Positions 25,478 to 36,078 of a stretch of 64,000 nucleotides of DNA are shown here, in pieces. Source of the stretch: Streblospio benedicti (taxonomy: Eukaryota; Annelida; Polychaeta; Spionida; Spionidae); contig CM032663.1 of assembly GCA_019095985.1 (NCBI GenBank), positions 41,684,805 to 41,748,804 on the forward strand, in the 5' to 3' direction. Under the pieces are notes generated by a model. That model searched no databases. It was not told where the DNA came from and saw nothing but the letters and a program-made list of their open reading frames with translations. Position 1 is the first letter of the stretch. Every line of letters starts with the position of its first letter. The position numbers and the translations under genes were made by a program.

Positions 25478-26944
25478 TTAGCCCCAAACTCTCAACGTGC
25501 CGGCGTTGGTCCACGCCCGCTTTACGTTATTGAGGTATTCCTCAAGTTCTTGATCACTGATATCCTCGTCCTCGTCAGGCAAATATTTATCGCCTCTGTC
25601 CATCAGCAGACTGGGTGCTGCTGGACCCACGGAGCGTTTGCCCCACACGCGCATGGAGTTTGACTGCCACCCACGCTTGGGACCTCCAAAATAGCGATAT
25701 GGATTGGTTGTTCTCTTACCCCAAAGTCGCAAGGACTGCTCGTTAGTCCAAGCGCGCTTCGCAGGAGAGTCAAGAAAGTCCTCAAGACTACGACGGCTTC
25801 TTTTGCCCCACTGCCGTGTGCCCGAATGCCACGCTCTTTTTTCTGAATCTGCAGTGTCTGCCTCCTCCGCAATTAAGGAGTCTCTTTTGCCCCACATGCG
25901 CATACTATTGTCTGACCATGCCCGTTTGTCGTCTTCTGACAGCCCCACACTTGTACGTTTACCCCACATGCGCATCCCGTTATCTCCCCACTTTCGTTTA
26001 TCATCTGAATGTATGCTATTTTCCTCACCTCGTTTTCCCCACACTCTGCCGGCACCAAACTTCCTCTTTTCTTCATCGACCATATCGACATCGTAGTTTC
26101 TTTTACCCCACATGCGCATTCCATTATCGCCCCATTTTCTTTTTTCTTCTTCCATGGAGTCTGCTCTTTTACCCCAAACGCGACCTGCTCCGAACTTCCG
26201 TTTCTCTTGGGGAATCTCTAGATCTCTTTTACCCCACATTCGCATACTGTTATCACCCCATTTTCGTTTTTCTTCCTCGATGCTTTCATCATTTCGTTTT
26301 CCCCACATTCGAGCCGAACCAAACTTTCTCTTTTCTTCTTCCATTTCCTCATCCCTACGTTTACCCCAAAGACGTGAAGATCCGAATTTCCTCTTTACTT
26401 CATCAATATCGTCATCAGCACGCTTTCCCCAAAGTCTGGAGGATCCGAACTTTCTCTTTTCCTCTTCTGGCAGTTCATCGAATCTCTTCCCCCACATTCT
26501 CATATTATTGTCGCCCCAAGCTCTTTTCTCATCATCCATGTCCCCACTTCGCTTTCCCCACATCCTCATGTTGTTAGACCATTGCCGCTTATCCTCATCT
26601 CTCTTTCCCCACAGCCTAGAACTACCACCAAACTTTCTCTTTTCTTCCTCCCGCTTACCCCATAATTTTGATGTTTCTCCCCATTTACGCTTTTCATCCT
26701 TGTCAGATCTCTTTCCCCAGACACGGGCAGAACCAAACTTTTTCTTTTCTTTATCACCTGCCTCTACATTATTCTCTTTATGAGCGTCCACTCCAGTCTG
26801 ACTCACAACTACATTTTGAGGGTCTTCGTCTATATTTCTTGAGTCGTCTTTAGGCCTAGCAGGTGCCACGGGATCGGCACTTGTTGTTGCTAGCACCACA
26901 TAGATGGTTGTTAGGAGCAACAAGGCGTATCCATGGCCCATCAT
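25478..26944 (-). CDS. MIP: Myoinhibitory peptide / allatostatin-B (W-amide) neuropeptide precursor
   Basis: This 488-residue secreted prohormone is encoded in one exon. It starts at the first of two adjacent ATGs (26944) followed by a hydrophobic signal peptide (MMGHGYALLLLTTIYVVLATTSA, likely cut after residue 23). After an acidic leader come 18 peptides, each bounded by KR/KK sites and, except the last, followed by GKR, so each yields a C-terminally amidated Trp. Two types alternate: W-type (11 copies, e.g. KWGDNGMRMW, AWSDNSMRMW, AWTNEQSLRLW) and F-type (7 copies, e.g. KFGSSRLW, KFGAGRVW). Acidic Glu/Asp spacers separate them. The final copy, AWTNAGTLRVWG, ends at the stop with Gly exposed for amidation. 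MIPs act through a G-protein-coupled MIP receptor in protostomes, for example in settlement and feeding in annelids. A longer frame upstream runs through the (GT)n tract and is rejected as intron. Confidence 0.96.
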   Translation of the reverse strand: MMGHGYALLLLTTIYVVLATTSADPVAPARPKDDSRNIDEDPQNVVVSQTGVDAHKENNVEAGDKEKKKFGSARVWGKRSDKDEKRKWGETSKLWGKREEEKRKFGGSSRLWGKRDEDKRQWSNNMRMWGKRSGDMDDEKRAWGDNNMRMWGKRFDELPEEEKRKFGSSRLWGKRADDDIDEVKRKFGSSRLWGKRRDEEMEEEKRKFGSARMWGKRNDESIEEEKRKWGDNSMRMWGKRDLEIPQEKRKFGAGRVWGKRADSMEEEKRKWGDNGMRMWGKRNYDVDMVDEEKRKFGAGRVWGKRGEENSIHSDDKRKWGDNGMRMWGKRTSVGLSEDDKRAWSDNSMRMWGKRDSLIAEEADTADSEKRAWHSGTRQWGKRSRRSLEDFLDSPAKRAWTNEQSLRLWGKRTTNPYRYFGGPKRGWQSNSMRVWGKRSVGPAAPSLLMDRGDKYLPDEDEDISDQELEEYLNNVKRAWTNAGTLRVWG

Positions 26945-26965
26945 TCTCCCCGGGGAGCCAACAGC
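26945..26965 (-). other. 5' UTR part of the MIP coding exon, bounded by a splice acceptor
   Basis: Reading on the minus strand, TTTTCTTCAG|GCTGTTGG gives a strong acceptor 21 bases before the first ATG (AG at 26967-26966). This implies at least one non-coding first exon further right and an intron in the leader. The position of that first exon is not visible. Confidence 0.6.
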
Positions 26966-27132
26966 CTGAAGAAAAGAACCAAAATATGTGTTTGTTATTA
27001 TTATTGGATTTTTGCATACCATTCTGAAATACTTATTTTTTTGTGTGGTGGTGGTGGTGGGTGGGGGGGATGTGGGGGAGTTGAGGGCCTCAAGTGAAAT
27101 TCCAAGGGGATTTTTCAAAATGAGGTCATTGC

Positions 27133-27169
<37 letters not shown>

Positions 27170-27173
27170 GTGA

Positions 27174-27230
<57 letters not shown>
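27133..27230. repeat. (GT)n microsatellite, about 98 bp
   Basis: An almost pure GT tract, with a few GC and GA interruptions, sits in the leader intron of the MIP gene, about 165 bases from the splice acceptor. On the transcribed (minus) strand it reads (CA)n. Confidence 0.95.
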
Positions 27231-27234
<4 letters not shown>

Positions 27235-28928
27235 ATGACATACTTGCGGACTCGAAGGGGGTGCATACGTCAAGAGTGATTTTTTTCATAATTTTCTAAT
27301 GGAAGGTGGGCGTGCACGAATATATATACAAATGGCGCTTCATGGTTGGGGGTGGGGGAATAATGATGCACGATGACCCCCCACCCCCACCCCCTCGGTG
27401 TCAGAAATACCAGAAAGTGTGATGACGTTATTTTTGAATGATCAATAGCTAGTTTTTGTGTGTTTAAAGCTTAATCCGCCTGGTATTAATGTGAGTCACA
27501 TTTGTCATTTGCAATGGGAATTAATTAATCGAGGCACCAATCGCATGCCCTCGCGGTTTAGACTTTGTACGTGTGCATGTTAGCCATTCAAGTATATTAA
27601 GATTGACCTTCCTGCCATCATGGGGTGGGGTGGGATTGAGCAAAGGAGGCTGGGAAATTAATAAGGATAAAGATAAATTAACTTCTGATACATAACATAG
27701 AGCCTTATTCTTGAGTGTATTAAGTACAGGTATACATATATGCAGTACATACAATGATACATTAATGGTATGTAAAATAGCCCACAAAGAAACATCTACG
27801 TTCTACCCATTTGTGTAAGCCTGTGTTTTTACGCCCCTTGTTCTGGAGGGAAACAGTCTGAATCTATATTTTAAGAGAGAAAGAAAAAATGGTGGCGTGT
27901 GTAATCCACCTGCTCTGACTAAATGAATGAATAGGACGTTATCAAGCTAACTTCCATTCACGTTTGGCAGCTGCATCACATCTACACTTCAATTACATTT
28001 CAATCACGAATAAATCAATTATTCTGATCCAATATATAGAGGCGCAAAGGACAGTAAAAGACATACACCGCTGGTATCGGCAATGTATTTCTTCTACTTG
28101 CCCAAATTGTGAAAATAAACTGATCATTCATTGAAATGGGGGATGTCATATTTTACAAATATAGTCGGTATTTGCATTACTTGATTTATATCCTAATGAA
28201 AATGTTGAGCTAATAGTATATGTATATTCAGGAAACTAGCAAGTAGTGATTTTGCCAACATTACGACATTGACGTTTTGTAACTTTAGTTTTTAGTACTA
28301 TTTCTTTTTGCTATTAATTAAAAGCCAGTGGGCATGGAAGCTTAGCATTTATACATGTTTAGCGATGTGTGTATTAGTTATTTGTGATGATAACATATGG
28401 TTTGATGCAAAAGTGTAAGGATGGGAGGTGCACTTGACAATACGCATACTCGTGCAATCAGGCAAGAAACTGACAATGCGATTGTGCAACTTTTATGAGC
28501 AGACGAGATTGGCTTGTTCTACACATTAGGTTAATTGATACACGTATTCTCACGCAAAAAGTGCATTCGGCCCCATGTTGTCAGAAACTGTGATTTCTAT
28601 GGCTGATGTGTTTAGGCACATATATTCTTGTGGGCGTGTGGTTGTGTTGGTAAAGTCAAAGCCAGACTAGACAGTTCCTTGTATTAAAGCCGTGGTATTG
28701 AGAGAATTACACATTGCCTTTTTACAGACATATAAACAAGGGCAAAATCATTCTTTCCATGTCCATGTATTACTCATATCTAGGTAAGAACACAGCAACA
28801 ATAACGATTAGAGGATGAATATTCGTGGCTGTCTGACTGAAACTTTAAGTCTGAGTGCGCATGGTATGTAAAATGGTACAGAAAGTCGTGGCTTTGAATG
28901 TGATTAAATGCGTGGTGTGTGGCTTTAA
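27231..28928. other. Upstream flank of the MIP gene; no coding exon
   Basis: There are no supported frames. The MIP promoter and non-coding first exon should lie in this region or beyond. Short G-rich and C-rich homopurine/homopyrimidine runs occur at 27345-27395. No TATA-like or other promoter element could be assigned with any confidence. Confidence 0.35.
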
Positions 28929-29231
28929 ACCCGCTTTACACTAGAGCAATCATGGGCGAACCCGTGCAACGCATCTGTAACCATTATGTCACGTCGTCGA
29001 CTTGGGCGTATTGTGGCGGCATTGAACGTAGTAAAAATGCATGGTACGACAAGTTGCTGAGGCAAACGATGTGTTACTTATATGTGCGAAATAACTATTT
29101 ACAGCAAACTTTAACCAAACTGAAAGTTCGTTCAAAGTTTTTGAACATGTTCAAAATTTCCTGACGAATTTGCCAGTTTGCCAGTGCACGTAGAGCTACG
29201 CAGGTGCAATTCGCTATAGTGTAAAGCGGGT
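28929..29231 (+). repeat. piggyBac-type MITE (TTAA-flanked), copy 1
   Basis: This 303-bp element begins ACCCGCTTTACACTA and ends with the mirror TATAGTGTAAAGCGGGT. TTAA lies immediately outside both ends (28925-28928 and 29232-29235), the target duplication used by piggyBac transposons. Copy 2 at 33209-33546 is the same sequence in reverse orientation, sharing CATGGGCGAACCCGTGCAACGCAT and other blocks. It contains an 81-codon frame that is not protein-like. Non-autonomous. Confidence 0.85.
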
Positions 29232-29271
29232 TTAAAAGTTAAACTTATGTTAATAACATGGAACCTTATTA

Positions 29272-29840
29272 CACCTACATTAGACCAGCCTACGGCAGCG
29301 TGCGTCATGGTCATTTTAAGATGGAAAAATGACAAAGTCCGAAAAATGCATTTCTAGGAACCCCGAAGCAGCATGATACCACGGAGAAAAGTATGGAACG
29401 ATTATACCTGGTGCGTCATAAAACTGATGCCGTTTAGTGACGTTTTGTGTCGCGCCCATGCCGCAAGCCAAAAATTGGCACAGCATCTGCGACTTCGAAG
29501 GAGAAGTGGGCATATGCGCCCAAACCCATGTTGTGCGGCATGGAGATTATTGATTGGTATTGATTGGGGGTACGGTAGGTGTCATGCAAAACGGCACCAT
29601 GCGACACCAGGCGTCATCCAAAACGGCACCATGCGTCACCAGGCAGCATCAGGCGGTATCAGGTGGCACAGGGCATGATGTAAAACGGCACCACATGCCG
29701 TCCCATTCCCCCAAAACGTACTCTTGCTCTAATTGCTTTTTGCTGTGCCATTGGTACCCCGAAATTTCTTATTTTTCACCATCCTACCACGTGGTGACGC
29801 ATGATGACGCATGATAACGCATTTTGGTCTAATGTAGGGG
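29272..29840. repeat. TTA-flanked TIR element, PIF/Harbinger-like MITE
   Basis: This 569-bp element begins CACCTACATTAGACCA and ends TGGTCTAATGTAGGGG, with TTA directly outside both ends (29269-29271 and 29841-29843). A 3-bp TTA/TWA duplication is typical of PIF/Harbinger. The interior has degenerate direct repeats of AAAACGGCACCATGCG and CACCAGGC at about 29583-29700. The 101-codon plus frame over it is chance. It begins only about 40 bases after the preceding TTAA element. Confidence 0.7.
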
Positions 29841-30779
29841 TTATAAAGGTATCTCGCTAAGAAATACAAATAAGTGTGTTTAGGTTTTCTTTTTGTTTTC
29901 TTGTTGGTTTTGTTTTTGCTGTTTTGTTTTGATTTTCCCTGGTGCATATACTAAAAGTATATGAGCGCCAGTGCTGAGCTGATTGTGTAATCTTTGTCCT
30001 TTCCAAACGCTAGTTTACTGCTGTACCATTTCCTTAACCGCATGATAATCTCAATATAAAACCATATAGTTTGAATTGGTGAAATAGAGAGTGAAGCAGT
30101 GGTCCTGATTATCTGTTTGTCACCGTGTGTACTGGGCTTCATTAGCTCCTTCCAGCTCCCGTTAAAAGGTCTTCCGGTGTGTGGAACAAGCTTGTTCTTG
30201 ATAGGACTTAAATGAATGCTGACAGCGAACCAATGTGGAGTAAACGTGGACGTGATTTTGACTGGTAGACACAAACACAAAACTGGTCATTTTGGATAAA
30301 ACTATCTCAAAAGTTGGTTCGGCAATTGTCCAAGTGGCCCAACCACCACCCACGCATCTATACTCCAATAATACTAGACTTTGACGAGAGGACATTGACT
30401 GTCAGAAATCTGAGATACATCTATAGTGTACATAATTAATATCCTTTGATTTGATCAAACACGCAAGACGTGCCCTCAGTAATATAACGATAGGGAGTCA
30501 AGTGTTAGCTACGGTTAAGCTTCAATCTGATAGCCATGCCTGTCATCGCATTTTACTGGCCACTATTTGTTAGTTTTAGACCTTGTTTCAGTTTTTTATA
30601 TACAGATAATGAAGATGTTATTGGGTCATCTTCCGCCTATATTGACAAGCTGAAGACAGGATTTACAACCCTAGGCTTGAATCTAATTATTTAAAGTGGC
30701 CCAAACGGAATGTTATGAGACTAGAATGACATCATCATCCCAAGCAGCGGGCTGTTAAAAGGTTACACGAACGAATCGT
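29841..30779. other. No supported gene
   Basis: A T-rich run of TTTTGTTTT-type words at 29883-29940 and two overlapping minus-strand frames (109 and 77 codons at 29951-30395) are present. The frames share a stretch of DNA in two phases and have no family resemblance or splice context, so neither is called. Confidence 0.3.
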
Positions 30780-30900
30780 TGTCTCTGTAATCCCCCAGTC
30801 TACATATTTGGTCAGTTATCATCTCAAGCCAGGGGTCGTGGGTTCGAATCCCACCTAAGGACAGAAATTTTGGGACGTCTAATTTCTTCGCTAATTTCTT
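30780..30900 (+). repeat. tRNA-derived SINE head, plus copy of a facing pair
   Basis: GTGGGTTCGAATCCCAC at about 30837-30853 makes a perfect T-arm-like hairpin and B box, followed by a body containing GAAATTTTGGGA and GTCTAATTTCTTCGC. No complete cloverleaf can be drawn. A second copy lies in reverse at about 31005-31130. Confidence 0.6.
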
Positions 30901-31004
30901 TACACTGTATGCTTGCTTCACATGGAAAACATACAGGAAGAAGAATAAAATTGAATTCACAAGCAAACTTGGGAAATGCACATTAGAATACTCCACTAGC
31001 ATGA

Positions 31005-31130
31005 ACATGCGAAGAAATTAGACCTCCCAAAATTTCCACCCCTAGATGGCATTCGAACCCACAAACTCAAGATGTTTCAGGCATCTGTCTAAATCTAGTT
31101 GGCGTCATGGAAGGCCTTAACATAATATGT
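31005..31130 (-). repeat. tRNA-derived SINE head, minus copy of a facing pair
   Basis: On the minus strand it reads TTTGTGGGTTCGAATGCC, then TCTAGGGGTGGAAATTTTGG and GAGGTCTAATTTCTTCGC, matching the plus copy at 30780-30900 block for block. The two can pair as inverted arms of about 50 bp with a ~115-bp loop. Confidence 0.6.
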
Positions 31131-31596
31131 TTGTATTTTAGCTTTGTGTCGATGATAATCTATATGCAAGTAATTTACTGAGTATGGTATGTTTCTGTCG
31201 TGATACATTATTAAAGATTATATGTCATGCGTACACACCCTTCTGTCTGTTACACATTGATGATGTAATCATGCATAACACCTGATTTTTTGACAGCATC
31301 AATAATTTCAATCTTTCCATTGTTGGTGCAATACTTATATATTATACACGTGTAAAGAATAGTTCATAAGGTCAGTGTACCGCAGCGTATAATACCAATG
31401 AGTGCATTTTGTGCCTGATACTAATCATGGTGTAACCAATATATATCAGTGTAATGAACCAATGAAAGCATATCTACTAAAACCCGGGTGAAACGTGACC
31501 AAACCGTGGCGTGACCTATGCAAATATAGTGTTTGCTATGGTTTGGTCCCGGGAGAAAAATACAAATGCAATACACAACTGGAACTATCAAGTTTT

Positions 31597-31706
31597 CAGG
31601 GTTTTTTTTTGTGTGTGTGTGTGTGCGTGCGTGCGTGTGCGTGTGTGTGTTGTGTTTTGGGATTTTCTTTTTTTTTCTTGTGGTGGGGGGGGTGGGGGGT
31701 GGGAGT
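31597..31706. repeat. (GT)n microsatellite with adjoining G-rich run
   Basis: A T-run followed by (GT/GC)n at about 31600-31651, then a T-rich and G-rich stretch to about 31706. Four overlapping frames here (Cys/Val strings on plus, His/Thr on minus) are translations of this tract. Confidence 0.85.
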
Positions 31707-33208
31707 ATTGTTTTGTTCTGTTTGGAGGCCAATCCCCATTTGATGGACATGCCAATTTATGATATGGATCAGGTTTATAAAGAAGTGGAGTGTGGAGAAA
31801 AGGCCGAAAAATAGGTATGAGTGTGTTGGGGGGAGAGGGATCTAGGAAATAAAGCAAACAAAGAGGATTTTTAACCCCTTATACCCGGATATGCTATGAT
31901 TAAAACTGCGTACATATAAAGTTAAAGACTGTTTACCGTATTTTCATTCATGCTCATCTGAATACTGAATCATACCGTTATCCTTAAATGGTCGGCGAGT
32001 ACTTGTGCGTTTGACAGTTTATTTAAAAGTAATGGGTGCGCAGGTGCGACCATGCACAATGCTATTACCGTTGACATGCAGTTTCATTGTGTCCATTGCC
32101 ATGTATTGTACTGACTTCAATAAACTGTTGAATCATGTTGGTTGCCATTGAATAGAAATTGCAAGTACAATTTAGATTGCGTTCTCGCGCAGACTCTTAC
32201 AGCAGGGTACACACACACCGACACCAGGTCCGGTATTTTGAGCACTGGATCTACAGTGGGTTTTAGCCACGCAATGCTTTGGTTTGGTGCCAATAATACA
32301 CTTGAGAACGTAATTGGTTAAATAAAAGAGTGTCTAAATCTTTCTAGATGCTCTCCGCAGTATCTGCATTTAGATCATAGGGCATACATTACAGCCCATC
32401 ATAATCTATATATCACATGCTAGGCCACATGCCTTCTCCATTGATTCATATCACGGTATATTTTCTGTGCCTCTCGATGAAAGTAGAAACCTGCTCTCCT
32501 CTATTTTGACCACCACCAAACCCCCTAAAATGAGATAGGGGTAAAGGGAAAATACCCCCCCCCGAAACCCATCACCTTTGTCATTTGCAATGCGTCATAA
32601 AATGTAAACAACCATGAACCATGTTTCAATTGTGCCTAATGACTGACGACTTCACATTATGATGTCCACTCTGTTTACTCCCATCCCATTAATATTAGAG
32701 TTATATGGTCACTATGCATCATTCAAACTTTCCATTGTTCAAAACCTAGTCACGGAATTGGTAATGTTAGGGTGTTGACAGCTTCCGGATAGCACACTAC
32801 GCTTAACTAGATGATCTCTTTGTTAAATTTAGTGCTCACGAAAAGAATTGTCACTGCTAATTGACTCCTTTGACACCCATAAAGCGAAGCTATTTGCTCT
32901 CTGCTGTACTATTTAATTATGCATCGCTTGTGGATCGTCTATTGTGGCAATGGTAAGCCAGATTACTTCAGAACAAACGATTCTTTATTTTATGATGCAA
33001 GAAACAGAATCTACTCTTCAGGCTTCTTCTATTGATGTTCGTCCCGTCACCTTACACAAACGAACATTAGTGAGCACTGGGCATGATTACAATACACGGG
33101 GTTTACATTTTACCGCAGTTATACCACATTTGCGTGTGTGGTGACAATTCACGTTAACGTAAATTATAACCGGTCACAATTTACGCTGGTTACATTTTAC
33201 GTTCTAAA

Positions 33209-33546
33209 ACCCGCTTTACACAATAGCGTATTCCACCTACGTAGCTCTACGTGCACTGGCGGGCTGGCAAATTCGTCAGGAAATTTTGAAGATGTTCAAA
33301 AAGAATGAACGAACTTTCAGTTTGGTTAAAGTTTGCTTCAAATAGTTATGCTGCGCCTACGGTTCGCAGAACATTCGCACATATAAGTAACACTTCGTTT
33401 GCCTCAGCAACATGTCGTACCATGCATTTTTACTACGTTCAATGCCGCCTCAATACGTCCAAGTTGACGACGTGACATAATACGTACAGATGCGTTGCAC
33501 GGGTTCGCCCATGATCGCTCTAGTGTAAAGCGGGTATAAAGCGGGT
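33209..33546 (-). repeat. piggyBac-type MITE (TTAA-flanked), copy 2
   Basis: This is a reverse-orientation copy of the element at 28929-29231. It begins ACCCGCTTTACACAATAGCG, has the same GTAGCTCTACGTGCACTGGC and GGCAAATTCGTCAGGAAATT blocks, and ends TAGTGTAAAGCGGGT. The right end carries a small duplication (CGGGTATAAAGCGGGT) before TTAA at 33547-33550. The left flank is TAAA instead of TTAA. It is slightly longer than copy 1 because of an insertion near 33345-33375. Confidence 0.82.
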
Positions 33547-36078
33547 TTAACAAGAACGTCAAATACAGTAAACTAAGCCGGGAAGCCGATAACGCGGGCT
33601 GTAGGGCACAGTACGCTGACGAATAGTAAAGATCCATTACAAACAAGTTCTACACGACGAAATAGGCGAAATAATGGTACCGTTAATCTAAGCCATGGTA
33701 GTACGCCCTGGATTGTACAGTATCTATAAATACATACATGTATCATTGTTTACCAACAAATTTGTCTGCTACAATCCACAACGTGACAGCAAAGCGGGCA
33801 GATACAGAGATTGTCAACGCCTAAATGTGGGGATGGCATGATGTGGAATGCGAGTGAGGGACTTTTGGAGAAGTAGCCTAATATGTCTAGCGAGTGTACA
33901 TCAAATGCAAGTAAAACTGAGCTTTATCAGTATAAATTGGTTTTACGCAGTGATAGACACGTGAGGCATTGGTTCCGTTGTTCCTGATATTGCAATTTCG
34001 TGTTTTGTTTTTAACAAGTCAAGTCAAGTCAAGATTTGTTTATTATTATTATTGACAACGAATCCAATTGAAGGAAAGTGAGCATAGGTAGATTGAAAAT
34101 AGGTTTGGAAATATATGTACCATCAACAAGAAACATTCTTTCAAGTGAACGCATTAACCATACTGTAAGGGCTAAAACATACTACGGCACTTACCCCATA
34201 GTCTGATAGATTTGTAAAAAGGATACAATCTGGTTGAAGTCCACACGCGCAGACGCTACCTAGTGAAGACTCTTACTCGAGATATGTGTGACGAAAGTAT
34301 CAGTAATCACTAATATTCTCATAATGATTGCAATGATGAGTATGTCACATTGACTATGCCTCAACATATTGAGTACTGCACAGCTTTAAGAAGTGTATTA
34401 CCTAATTGGTAAACTGCTATGACGATTGGTGCGGACACTTACATGCTGGGACAAAAGAGGGGGAAGGTTGATGACCACTCCTGTTGATTGTCTGCAGGAT
34501 TCGGACTCATGTCTCAGATAGTAGGCGAGTGCAGCCTATGATTTAAACGCTTCTGATTGTAGGTCACTAAGTTCAAGCAAAGTATTTATGAACTTTATCA
34601 GTAATCTGGATGGGCCCCGAAGCATATGTGTGCGCTAGTAATGATGTGGTCACAATAGGCGGCATTAGTTGGTTAGTACTTTGTTTCATATTTTAGAATG
34701 CGTTTTACAGTGTTGAGTGCACTGGGTAACAACAGGCCACTATCCATAGCAAGGCGCCCGTGTGCGTGTAGCTATTTGGTTACGTCGTATGGTGTATATT
34801 ATACATAATCCCCCCCCCACACACACACAATAAAAACTATAAAACAAAAACTATACACGGGAGCGGAGGGATACTCTTCATTTCAACCCTCTACGCCCGC
34901 TCATCTTCCACAGTAACTGCCGTCTCTTTCACCATACCCAAGCAACGGCCACCACCCTTCTTTATAGTTGCAGATTTTACGCCCCTCAACGCCTTCATCC
35001 AGACGACTCTGCACACAGACAAACCCGCAAACGGCTGAATAACGCGCGTTTAACGCAACAGCGCAGACGCATTTGTTGCAGCGATGGCACGAACGTTTAC
35101 GTGAGCGCATCGGTTATTCCCCACGTCATTCCCTCATGACGTCATGTTTGATTGATGCGGCAGACGGCTAAATGGTCAACGGACCTAATCGACACCACAA
35201 TGGGCTTGATGATCACTGTTCCATTAGCGAGTTCGACGAGCGACTGTAATTAATAATTTACGTGCTATGCACTTTGTATGAACGTTGATGCAAGAGGCAT
35301 GGCTATTTGTTTTTCATACTTGAGGAAGCACGATGGTATTTGGAGGTGGTGGTGGTGGTGGTTTGGGGGGGGGGGGGGTCCGGTTAGCAATCCCCTTTGT
35401 AATTACAATTGTGTTGTGTGTGTGTTTTTAGTTAAAAATATTTTTGCTTAGTATATGCCAGGTTTCTACAGTATATTTACCTTGCATTATTTGGCCATGA
35501 TGCTGTCATATTCTATTTGATAATGATCTTTGCTATGTTAGCGACAAATCAAGTATGACAAGTATATTACCGTCCCATGTCTTGCGTGCTATAAGACACA
35601 ATGCAAATTAACCAGGAACAATTCAACACGTGTGTGTGGCTATATATATATAAGTCTACAAAAGCACACTACTCTGAAATAACTAACCATCGTCTGATTT
35701 TCTTGGGCCGTGTGTTTCGTCATGTTTTACCTCATCAGCCTTGAAGTTTAGATGAGCAATGCACATGAATGAAGATAAAGGACTACTTTTCACCGATCGT
35801 CGGCGTTGAACAGATTGTACATGACGTTCTCTCTAATGGATCAGTCACGCACCACAAATAAGACCTAATGAAACGAGAACGTATGCCCATTTTAGATATT
35901 CAGATATTTATTGTTCAACGGAGAGCGCTCGTCCAAGGTTACTATCGGTGACGGGTTAGTAATACAAAACCAACTTGAATTTACTCTGAAGCGACGCATA
36001 ACATTCCAGCTTCGGTTCTGAATCGTCCTGGAACGGATAACTCGTGCACAAGGTTCTTATGGCGGAATGCTGCTTTAA
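33547..36078. other. No supported gene; simple repeats
   Basis: Contains TCAAGTCAAGTCAAG with a (TTA)n run at 34016-34053, which resembles a SINE/LINE tail; C-run plus (CA)n at 34809-34830; and GGT/G-run at 35345-35379. A Cys-rich 69-codon minus frame at 34901-35110 is discussed as a finding. No exon could be supported. Confidence 0.35.

Noticed and set aside
25704-26783. Long plus-strand frames (130, 253 and 223 codons) opposite the MIP gene
   Set aside because: They are antisense shadows kept open by the repeated codons of the peptide array and show only Phe/Ser/Pro/His strings.
26945-27289. 115-residue N-terminal extension of the MIP frame (MKKITLDVCTP... and His/Thr repeats)
   Set aside because: It crosses a clear splice acceptor and translates the (GT)n microsatellite; the true start with a signal peptide lies at 26944.
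32941-32960. ATG directly before a GTAAGC donor (also ATG|GTACGT at 62706-62714), suggesting leader exons ending at the start codon
   Set aside because: No following coding exon could be found on the plus strand for either.
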